Shown: positions 12,266 through 21,132 of the stretch, piece by piece
Position numbering within the stretch: the stretch's first letter is position 1
How the letters are laid out: each line of letters opens with the position of its first letter
The notes under the pieces: model-generated
What the model saw: only the letters and a program-made list of their open reading frames with translations
What the model was told of the DNA's origin: nothing
Databases searched by the model: none
Program-made: the position numbers and the translations under genes
Origin: Nematostella vectensis
Taxonomy: Eukaryota; Cnidaria; Anthozoa; Actiniaria; Edwardsiidae
NCBI RefSeq assembly: GCF_932526225.1
Contig: NC_064036.1
Location: 16,262,453 to 16,326,452 of the forward strand
Reading direction: 5' to 3'
DNA: 64,000 bases

Positions 12266-14737
12266 CTAGACGGCGGCAGTCGCTTGCGACATCGCCAGGG
12301 CGGCCAAGCGGTCCTTCTTCTTTTGCGGCGTCGTCCGCTCCGCGCCCAGGTTGCAGAGCAGGGGGCATGCGCCTTTCGCAACGCCTCGATTCCGCCCAGC
12401 GCCTCCACCTCTCTTTCGAGGAAGTGTCCGTATGTCGGCGTTTCCACGTCGGTCGTGGGCTCTCCGTTCTCTCGTGCAGGAACGAGGAAGAGGAGGGTGC
12501 GGGACGCGCTGCGGAAGGTCGTCGAGGCGTATCGCCGACAGATGTATTCGCCGGGCGCCAGGTCGATCGCCTTCGTTGTGTCCTTGGGCTTCGGGGGCGG
12601 GGGCTTCCAGAAGTGTGGCGCGTTGCTCGGTTTCTTGGTGCGCAGCCTCTGTGGCCTGGTGTTCCTGCGCTTTTGCTGCCAGGGCCTGCAGGGTGGCCAG
12701 GCGCCGGGGGTCTGGAGCGGCAACAACCCGGATCGGATTCCAAGAGATCTGGCGACCGTCCCTCGACCGGAATACTCTAGTCGGTTCTCGATCTCGATCT
12801 CCAGCCCCGCGAGCCTGCCAGCGCCGATGGGGGGAAGCCAGTATGTCGTTCTCTTGTATTTGTCCAGGCTACTCGACTCGAAGAGGTCGGCGCACCCGTC
12901 GAGAATGGTCTCGAGGCCCTTTGTCGCCCATACAACCCTTGTGTCCGGGTCGGTCTTGAGGCCCCCGGTCTCCTGCGGCACAGGTGCTGCTTGCAACACA
13001 ACGCGCGGGTGTTTGTGGTATTGCCCTGGCGCGGCCCCCATCCGGCGGAAACTCAGGGCAGTCCATCTCCGCCCCGCCACATCTGCAAACTTTTCTGTTC
13101 CGCCTGCGCCTAGAGCTTCTTCGCCTTTCGCGGTTCCTGGTCAAAAGCGTGGATATGGCGCGTCCCTCTGCGATTTCGGGCACCTCGTGCAGATGAAAAG
13201 CGGAGACATCCTTGCCCACTGCGTGGCACTTGGTCGTTCTCCATACCCACAAGACCGTGGCCGAAGGTGGCAAGAGTGTCTCCGGGTCGGGGCCATCCGG
13301 ATGCAGCTGGGTGGGTCGCTTGCTGGCAGCCAAAATCGTGCTCGCGTCGGCGTCCTTGGTGTAGCATCGAAGCGGGGCCAGCTCCACACCTTCCTTGTCT
13401 GCCGCAAGGATGTCGACCCGAAAGATTGGACACGCCCGAAATCCGAAGTCGGCTGCGGCCCACTCTACTGCCCGTTCCCAGGTCGCGTCTGCATCTGCGT
13501 TTGCCTTGGTGGGGCGGACCCGGACGCCCAAGACCCTACCCGTTGTGGTGTGCGCATACCAGGCCACAAAGATCGAGCCCTGTGGTCGGTCGGCCAGCAC
13601 AAGGCACCGGTCGAGGCATGCGGCCAGGTTCTCCCACTGCTTGGCCGGTGGCTGGACCACGAAGAGGCCTTCTTTTTCCGGCAGATCTTTGGGGGATACC
13701 AGGGCCAAGGCCTCTTTCACCATCTCGGTAGCAGTGTCGGCCGCGAGGTCCCGCCCGCTGCTGCAGGCGTAGAGAGAGACTTCAATCCGGGTGCATCCTC
13801 TGGCCTGCACATCTGGGTGCAGGAAGGTCTGCCGTAGATGCTTGTTCAGGCAGTCGACATAGTCGGCCAGATGGCCGCCGATTGGCTCTCGGAAATTCGA
13901 TACGACCTTGTTGTAGAGCTTCGTGCGCACCGTGTAGCCGGGATCGCTTGTGCGGATCCAGGTGCAGACGTGCTTCCCCACGCTATCGGTGTTCGCCAGT
14001 ATCGTGGGAGTGTCTGCGCGCATGGCGGCAGCGAGGTCCCCTTGCTCGCGGAACCCTTCGAATGCGCAGAGGTGCTCTACGAGCGTCTCCCGGTCGAGGA
14101 CCCCCGAGAAGTCTCTCGTGTAGTCGATGGAGTACAGGCCGTAGCCGTCGCGCAACAGCTGGCGTTCGAACGCCGGCAAGGAGGCGTGTAGCTCGTCCAT
14201 GGGGATTTCGAACACATCTACCTTCGCCACGAAGAGGCCAGCCGGTTCGTTTTCTGGGTATAGCTCTTGCCACTTCGCCAGGGCCTTCTTGTCGGTGTCG
14301 AACTCGATCCGGGCGATGGTCTCCCGGATTGCACTTCCCTCTGTCCTTTCTCGGACCGCAATCGTGTGGACGATGCTCGCTTGTATGTGGCCTCGGGCGG
14401 TGCCGTCGGGGGGCTTTCCCAGGCTCTCGTATACAGCGGTCGAGATCCGGTGGACTGTGGTTTTCGCGGCACCGCCCTCTCCGGTCGAGCAAGAGAGGCG
14501 TCCGCCGTGGACTACGCAGTCTTCGCGGCGCAGGTAGCCAAAGACGTATACGTCGTCGACAAACGTCGGAAGTCCCTCTAGGCGCAGGTGTGTGCGGCTC
14601 AGGTTGCCGGCTAGGTAGTCGACCCGGGCGATGTCGGGCACAAGATTGCTCTCGTGCGTGTTTTCCAGGAGAAGGTGGGCTGCCACGACCTTTCCGGTCC
14701 ACAGGCCCATGGTCTGGAACGTTGCTTGTACTGCCAT
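12266..14737 (-). pseudogene. Rep-like replication-initiator candidate, copy B
   Basis: A GC-rich reading frame starts at the ATG 14737 (MAVQATFQ) and stays open for about 535 residues. It then continues in other frames, with breaks near 13110, 12777, 12600 and in the G run 12361-12365, to a TAG at 12266-12268. The phases cancel (824 codons overall). Motifs seen are DYTRDFSG (about 205-212), RTKLYNK (about 271-277) and TRIEVSLYA (about 316-324). Their order (acidic motif, R-x-YxK, then RIEV) recalls rolling-circle initiators of the Rep_trans type, and eukaryotic HUH elements such as Replitrons are an alternative. This is pattern memory, not a search. The C-terminal third holds APGEYICRRY and PTYGHFLER, which I do not recognise. 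The high GC contrasts sharply with neighbouring DNA and suggests transfer or a viral or mobile origin. The breaks imply a decayed copy. Confidence 0.5.
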
Positions 14738-15095
14738 TGTGGTAGCTCTACTTTTCAGGGCAATTCTTCGGTTGCTCTGTATACCTTGGGCTACCAATCC
14801 TCTAATTCGAAGTTTTGGGCAACTCCAAAAAGGTAGCCGAAACCGGGGTAGCCCTGACCAAAAATGCGCTATTATAAAGGCCGCTATCAGAGCTCGACAC
14901 GACCTCGCACCGCGTGAGAAAAAAAGCAGGAAAGGGCCCTCCCTGGAGACACGCAAAAAAAAATGAAAAAGAGGCTGCGAGAAATTCGCGAGGAGTTCGG
15001 GGGCGAGGTGTTCGAGTAGAACTCAGGTTTAAACGCCACGCCAGCGGCTTTGAATTTACGACCGAAAAACGGTTATTCCGCGCTCCGTAGGTTTT

Positions 15096-15158
15096 GCGTA
15101 GATTTATCCATCTACGCGAAGTGGTCCCGACGTAGATGGATAATTAGCAATCTACGCG
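15096..15158. repeat. hairpin upstream of the Rep-like gene
   Basis: The left arm GCGTAGATTTATCCATCTAC (15096 onward) pairs with the right arm 15131-15158, which carries a six-base interruption. The stem is about 21 bp and the loop 14 bases. It sits about 360 bp upstream of the copy B start codon, where a replication or transposition end could lie. That role is inferred only from position and shape. Confidence 0.6.
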
Positions 15159-15159
15159 G

Positions 15160-16318
15160 GGCCTTATTTGCATTAGACGGGGCTGGGAGGCTCGGAGGGG
15201 CGCGCCGCGCCTCCCAAGCCTAAGATGGGATTGGGGGGGGGGGGGGTCGGAGGGGCCCGCCGCGGCCCCCAGGGGGGTTTCACTCAAACCACCCAGTCCC
15301 CCCAGGCACAGTATGACCGAAGCGTGGAGTTCGACACCTCGTTTTCGCCATAACAGCTGTGCATGGAGAAAAAAAGTAGATGCACTTCCCTTTTTTCTTT
15401 TTGCCATTTAGCCAAAATGAAAAGTTTTGACTTTAAAAACCTTCCACCGTTATTTAGAACCGTCAAACGATGGCTTCGAGCTTGAAAAAATTCGCTAAAG
15501 GCGACATGCAAATGCTCGGCACATAATGAACGATGCATCCTTCGTTCATACTTTGCCGAGTATTTGCGGGCCGCTTGTTGCATATCTTTTTTTAAACCAG
15601 AAACTTGTTATTTATGCTTAAAAAACGAAAAAACTGGAGTTATTTTTCCTCCTTTACCGGAAGCCGTGCAAGTAGACACAGCGTAAATCTTATTATGATT
15701 TTTGGATAGCCAAGAGGTCAGATGCCGAGAGGTTATTACAATTTCTTACCAAATCAGGGCAAGTTGAATTCAGGGCAGGTCATAAATGTTGATATTTATG
15801 CGCATCATGACTAAATTCTTTCTTATACAAACCAAAGGCAGCCCAAGGTTACTGTCAGTGGTTTATAAAGGAATGTATGGGGGAATTTATATGTTAGCGA
15901 AAAAATAGTATATCGTGGAAAATTAAACTTTAGACCATGTAATATTGTGTTTTGAGTCTTCCTTTATTTTAATTTTGCCGATAGAATGTCAGTAGAGCGA
16001 GTTTGAAGCCCGCCGCGAATTTTGTTTTTCTCTCTGTATAAAAATAGGAAAGGCTGGGGACTCCATCGGCTAACGGCCATCACACAACTACTTCGAGGCC
16101 CGATAAAACTCGCAAAAATCAACCAGCCGCCAATCCAGCACAAAAATACTTTGAAAACATACCTTAGCTTTCAATTGAACCGAGTCTTATGTCACCGATT
16201 TGCGAATTTCACTCATATTTTTTTACACTTTTTACCGTCGACTATCGAATTCACCATCTGTGACAACAGATCGTGTGCACTTTATAACCGAGGGGCTCTA
16301 GAAACGAGGCACTGCTCG
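15160..16318. other. intergenic stretch, GC-rich then AT-rich
   Basis: 15160-15300 is very GC-rich with short G runs (15235-15246) and may belong to the island to its left. From 15300 the composition returns to AT-rich. No gene, splice pattern or known repeat is recognised. Confidence 0.4.
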
Positions 16319-16434
16319 GAAATTCAAACTTCGAGGAGTCTTCGGTACGACAACGGCCGCGCCGAGTGAGTGTGTTTTCCCTGCAACGCTGGGGGCGCGA
16401 CAGTAGACACTCACTCGGCGCGAAGTTTGAATTT
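16319..16434. repeat. interrupted inverted repeat beside the YR element
   Basis: The right arm acactcactcggcgcgaagt and its extension (16407-16434) pair with the left arm, which is split into aaattcaaacttcg (16319) and gcgccgagtgagtgt (near 16359-16373) by about 25 unrelated bases. It lies immediately upstream of the left direct repeat of the tyrosine-recombinase element. Confidence 0.6.
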
Positions 16435-16437
16435 ATA

Positions 16438-16590
16438 TGTGTCTGGATGCCATTTAGACGAGGTTATAATCGAGTCTGACCGCGCGAGCCCGGGTTCTAG
16501 TGCTCGCCCCTGAGCTCGCTGTAGGCGCTCCCTATCGCATGTTTTTGTAGCGTGCTCGACTTGCAGAGATTCAGAGGAGTTTGTTTTGCC
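16438..16590 (+). repeat. left direct repeat of the YR element
   Basis: About 153 bp containing tttagacgagg, cgagtctgaccgcgcgagcc and gcatgtttttgtag, repeated at 20976-21132 in the same orientation with a few substitutions and a short A-run indel. Confidence 0.85.
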
Positions 16591-16776
16591 TTCTTCTCCA
16601 TTTACCTCGGGTTTTTAACGTCAATATGCTTTCGCCAGAAGACAGCACCAGCTTGAACCCCCCTTTGTCATTCACTCAACTCATAAGAGAGGAGATTCAG
16701 AGATAATGAGAGCCATCACCAGACCGGACGGCAGAGTGAGAAGCCGCCATCTTCCCAATCGACAACTCCGGGGGAT

Positions 16777-17704
16777 ATGACAGCCTCACTGCCAGCGACA
16801 CCACTCGAACCGCTACCAACGACCTCAACAACAATCCCCGGTAGGTCACTGAATATCCAATCCGGCGCTCCAAGTTTTCTTTCAACGTTTTCGGCGAACT
16901 CTTGCCCGCCGTCGTTTTCGGGTAGCTTGCTGTCCTCTTCGGCCCCAGGTGCCCCTTTCTCCACCGCTGCCGGTGTGTCCATTCCTGCTGTGTCCCCAGT
17001 GTCTGCCCCCCAAACTGCCCCACTCCAGCCCCTTGTGGTAGGGACGGGATACCCCCCGGTCCCGGCAAAAAATGGTCACCCAAATTGTCACTGGCAAATA
17101 TGTTGACTTGAGGGACTTGCTGCCCACCAATTGCTCCCCAGCCACCGAAGCGGAGCCGCTATTGAAGCTGGATGGGCTGCTCATCTTGACCGCTACACAA
17201 TCCCGGAAGCCCAAGCAAGCTATAGAGGACATCGTGTCCTGGGTGGAGGCATTCTCCATATACATGGCCGTAGCGACTCACTACCATCCCCAACGCTTCA
17301 AAAACCTTCACCAGTACTTACTATTGATCATCCGCACCTATCGCCAGTTTTCTGGGCGAGCTTGGCAGAACTATGATGTCGCATTCCGCCAACAGGCGGC
17401 CGCTCTTCGTTGCGAAGACTGGTCGGCAATCGACACGCAGCTGTTTAATTTTCATACCGCGGGCTCTGCTCCTCTTCCTCTTCCGCAGCCAAGGTCCCGC
17501 AGTACAACCAACTGTATCTCCTGGAACAGGGGAAGCTGTGTCGCCCCCAACCCCTCAGCCTGTCACTTCACCCACTCGTGTTTAACCTACCACCGCAACC
17601 ACCAAGTACGGCACTGTCCCAACCGTCCAACGGGTCTTCTGAGCCATCGCAATAGGCCTCGCTCCCCACCGCCAGCCGCACCCAAACGTTTCAAGCGTAA
17701 TTAA
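16777..17704 (+). pseudogene. gag-like ORF of the YR element (frameshifted)
   Basis: Two frames join at the A run near 17067-17072. The first (from ATG 16777) is proline/serine-rich. The second carries the conserved block YVDLRDLLP, SWVEAFSIYM, LLLIIRTYRQF and W..YD.AFR, then a Cys/His cluster (WNRGSC...CHFTHSC....H....HCP) like the C-terminal zinc-binding motif of DIRS-group gag-like proteins. It ends at TAA 17702-17704. I recognise the family by these motifs from similar cnidarian elements. The single-base phase change marks it as decayed, unless programmed frameshifting is used. Confidence 0.6.
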
Positions 17705-17904
17705 GTTTACATAGCCTGCGTTACACCCCGCTTCCGCTGGGCCCAGGGTCGGCGCCTGGTTTATTTCACTATTCGTTACACCTTAGCACTGATGGCCTTG
17801 TTCTGTGCACGTTAGTAGAGCACTTCACCTTGTAACCGCTATTTTCGGCCTTTAGCCTAGTAGCACACCGGCTCTTGTTGTCTTTGTACCTATAATAAAT
17901 AGCC

Positions 17905-19972
17905 CTAGCAGCACCTGGGGATACATGGGGCGTTAGTCATGGCTGTTAATGCATCTGCATACGATTCGTACCCCTCCAGTGCTCCCCTCCCCCGACACTT
18001 GGGAAAAAGGGTGCGAACCCCCCCTCCCCCCTAAAGACTGTTGCCTCCGCTTTTGCGGCCCATGCGGCCGTTGCAACCCCCCCCCCCCCCCCCCACTCCC
18101 TGCATATGCGGCCTTTTGCCTTTGAGGCCCTTCGCGGGTCCTGGAGGCCCCTCGCAGAGTTAAGGCATTCCACCTCCCCCCCCCACCCCCCCGCGGCCCT
18201 GGCGGCCTTTTTAGCGGCCCTTGTGGCCTTTGCGTTGCTACTGCTATTGCTATTGCTTGCGTTATTATTATTTGGTATTGCTTGCTATTGTTAGTGCTTT
18301 TTTTAGTGCCTTTATTACTGCTATCGCCATTGCTATGGCTATTGTTTTTGCTATTGCTATTATTATTGTTAATGCTAATATTAGTGTTATTGCTATTGCT
18401 ATGGTTATTGATATTGCTAGTCATTGCTACTGCTATTATTATTGTTATTGCCTTGCCAGTATATCGTTATTGCTATTGTTATGCGAATGCTATTGTTATT
18501 GCTATTGCTATTATCATTGCTATTCGCATTGCAGTGCTATTGTTATTGCTATTGCCAGATTTATTGTTATTGCTATTGCCAGCATTATTGTTATTGCTAT
18601 TGCCAGTTTTATTGTTATTGCTATTGCCAGTATTATTGTTATTGCTATTGCCAGCATTGTTGTTATTGCTATTGCCAGCATTATTGTTTTTGCTAGTGCC
18701 AGTATTATTGTTATTGCTATTGCCAGCATTGTTGTTATTGCTATTGCCAGCATTATTGTTTTTGCTAGTGCCAGTATTATTGTTAGTGCTATTGCCAGCT
18801 TTATTGTTATTGCTACTGCCAGCTTTATTGTTATTGCTATTGCCAGTATCATTGTTATTGCTATTGCCAGTATTATTGTTATTGCTAGTGCCAGTATTAT
18901 TGTTATTGCTATTGCCAGCATTATTGTTATTGCTATTGCTAGCATTATTGTTATTGCTAGTGCCAGTATTATTGTTATTGCTATTGCCAGCATTATTGTT
19001 ATTGCTATTGCCAGCATTATTGTTATTGCTATTGCCAGTATTATTGTTATTGCTATTGCCAGTATTATTGTTATTGCTATTGCCTGCTTTAGTGTTATTG
19101 CTATTGCCAGTATTATTGTTATTGCTATTGCCAGCATTATTGTTATTGCTATTGCTATTATCATTGCTATTCGCATTGCAGTGCTATCGTTATTGCTAGT
19201 GCCAGCTTTATTGTTATTGCTATTGCCAGCATTATTGTTATTGCTATTGCCAGCATTATTGTTATTGCTATTGCTATTATCATTGCTATTCGCATTGCAG
19301 TGCTATCGTTATTGCTAGTGCCAGCTTTATTGTTATTGCTATTGCCAGCATTATTGTTATTGCTATTGCCAGCTTTATTGTTATTGCTATTGCCAGCATT
19401 ATTGTTATTGCTATTGCCTGCTTTAGTGTTATTGCTACTGCCAGCTTTATTGTTATTGCCAGCATTATTGTTATTGCTATTGCCAGCATTATTGTTATTG
19501 CTATTGCCAGCATTATTGTTATTGCTATTGCCAGTTTTATTGTTAGTGCTATTGCCAGCTTTATTGTTATTGCTATTGCCAGCATTATGGTTATTGTCAT
19601 TGTCAGGGTTGTTGCAAGCGCTATTGCCACTGCTACTGCAATTGTACGTGTTTTCGTTATCGCCACTGCTGATATTACTGGCGGCCCTGGTGGCCGTTGC
19701 CTTGGCTATGTCTTTTGTTATCGCTATTGCTGTTGCTATTAGCATTGCTTCTGTTATTGCTATTGTATTGTCACTGTTTCTTGTTTTTGTTACTGTATTG
19801 TCGGCCCTTGCGGCCTAGTTGCGGCCCTTGCGGCCTATAGTTGCGGCCCTTGGTGGCCTAGTTGCGGCCCTTGTGGCCTAGTTGCGGCCCTTGCGGCCTA
19901 TAGTTGCGGCCCCTGCGGCCTATAGTTGCGGCCCTTGGTGGCCTAGTTGCGCCCTCTGTGGCCTCGTTGCGG
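17905..19972. repeat. minisatellite block in place of RT-RNase H
   Basis: Starting with C-rich and GGCGGCC-rich DNA (18000-18230), the block is dominated from about 18540 to 19610 by a 24 bp unit, TTATTGTTATTGCTATTGCC plus AGCA, some 40 copies long with variant units and a higher-order module seen three times (near 18510, 19146 and 19268). It ends with repeats of GTTGCGGCCCTTGCGGCC (19800-19970). The units are multiples of six bases, which leaves several frames open on both strands. Those frames encode only Ile/Ala/Val/Leu or Asn/Ala repeats, and I do not regard them as genes. Confidence 0.85.
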
Positions 19973-19973
19973 C

Positions 19974-20764
19974 CTGTTCGCTACTTACCTGTCCAGTTCT
20001 CTGTAATCTTCATCCATTAATGTCTACATGTCTAGCGTACGGGCCCTACACATCAAGCAAGGGTTACCTGACCCGGTTGCCGGTCGCCTGCGATTGCAAA
20101 GGGTTCTACGTGGCATAAAGCGCACGCTAGGCACACCACCCTCTTCGCGCCTTCCCGTCACCACCGAGGTCATGTCAATGATTTATAAGCATCTGGATTT
20201 AACGCTGTTTGACCATGCTATGTTCTGGGCCGCATGCTGCCTGGCCTACTTCGGTTTCTTACGCGCATCAGAGTTTACGGTCAACAGTAGTAGCATTTTT
20301 TTTTGCCAGATCTCCATTTAAGTGTCCGGGACATCTCCGTTGACTCTATGTCTAATCCAACCATGCTGCGGATTCACGTGAAGGCGTCCAAAACTGACCC
20401 GTTTAGAAAGGGAACACACGTCTTCATCGGTAGAGCCAAGCCCCCTGTATGCGCCGTGGAGGCGGTGCTAGGGTACCCCGCCCGCAGAGGTGGCGCGCCC
20501 GGCCCGTTGTTCGTAATGGAATCAGGTCAGCCCTTATCCCGTCAAAAGCTTACTAGTTGGCTCCGAGAAATTCTCCAGCTCGAAGGCGTTCCCGGTAACT
20601 ATTCTAGCCATAGCTTCCGCATAGGAGCCGCCACGGTGGCGGCCTGCAATGGCCTACCGGACCACTTGATACAGACTCTCGGTCGCTGGACCAGCGGCGC
20701 GTATCGCTCCTATATCCGCACGCCAGCCGACGTTCTAGCGGGGGCTTCCAGTAAACTAGTCTAA
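19974..20764 (+). pseudogene. tyrosine recombinase of the YR element
   Basis: The N-terminal SAM-like segment begins near 19974 with an in-frame TAA at about 20010, followed by SSVRALHIKQGLPDP and LRGIKRTLG. The catalytic domain has the expected R (FLRASEF), HxxR (SSHSFRIGAAT), the LGRW motif and the terminal nucleophile region AYRSYIRTP. A T run near 20296-20303 shifts the frame between the two halves. It ends at TAA 20762-20764. All catalytic residues of the R-H-R-Y set can be found. The host-fused or Crypton alternatives are less likely given the gag-like ORF upstream. Confidence 0.75.
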
Positions 20765-20975
20765 TAAATCAGTCTCCCATGTTCGATGGTGTGTGTGTGG
20801 TGCTTGTTTGGTTTGGGGTCTGGAGGTCCCATGGCCCCTTCCACTCTCCCTCCTTTTCAAGCACCTTTTTGGCGGGGGATTGTGGCCTAGTTGCCATGGT
20901 TCCCTGGGAGAGCGCAACTCGTGGGCCGTCGCAATCCAGTACCTGACCCCAAACTTATCAGACGATGAGTTTAAA

Positions 20976-21132
20976 TGTGTTTGAATGCAATTTAGACGAG
21001 GTTTTAAAAAATCGAGTCTGACCGCGCGAGCCCGGGTTCTAGTGCTCGCCCCTGAGCTCGCTGTAGGCGCCCCCTATCGCATGTTTTTGTAGCCTGCTCG
21101 ACTTGCAGAGATTCAGAGGAGTTTGTTTTGCC
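20976..21132 (+). repeat. right direct repeat of the YR element
   Basis: Partner of 16438-16590, same orientation. It begins after the recombinase stop and ends with the same gaggagtttgttttgcc edge. Confidence 0.85.

Larger units (their letters stand above)
10749..15158. mobile_element. GC-rich island: inverted pair of a Rep-like element
   Basis: Two homologous copies face tail-to-tail (copy A + and copy B -), meeting at 12242-12268. There both end in the stop context GTCTAG around a 21 bp joint containing two copies of TCTCGACAAG. An imperfect hairpin lies upstream of copy B at 15096-15158. Flanking DNA is AT-rich. The island has no neighbouring host gene and no introns that I can support. 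The copies differ by indels and scattered substitutions, so this is not an assembly mirror. Confidence 0.6.
16438..21132 (+). mobile_element. tyrosine-recombinase retroelement (DIRS/Ngaro/PAT-like), RT missing
   Basis: Direct repeats of about 155 bp bound the unit (16438-16590 and 20976-21132, roughly 95 percent alike, both ending gaggagtttgttttgcc). Inside are a gag-like ORF (16777-17704) and a tyrosine recombinase (about 19974-20764), the usual outer genes of DIRS-group retrotransposons. The reverse transcriptase and RNase H expected between them are absent; that space is minisatellite. Whether it belongs to the direct-repeat families (Ngaro, PAT) or is a gag-plus-recombinase derivative cannot be settled here. 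Frameshifts make it inactive. Confidence 0.65.

Noticed and set aside
12284-13837. Plus-strand 517-codon frame across the GC-rich island
   Set aside because: It is the antisense of the minus-strand Rep-like gene; GC-rich DNA has few stops, and homology with copy A supports the minus frame.
18221-19818. Long open frames (up to 365 codons) of Ile/Ala/Val/Leu or Asn/Ala/Gly repeats on both strands
   Set aside because: They are the 24 bp minisatellite read in different frames; the composition is purely repetitive and no start, domain or codon bias supports a protein.
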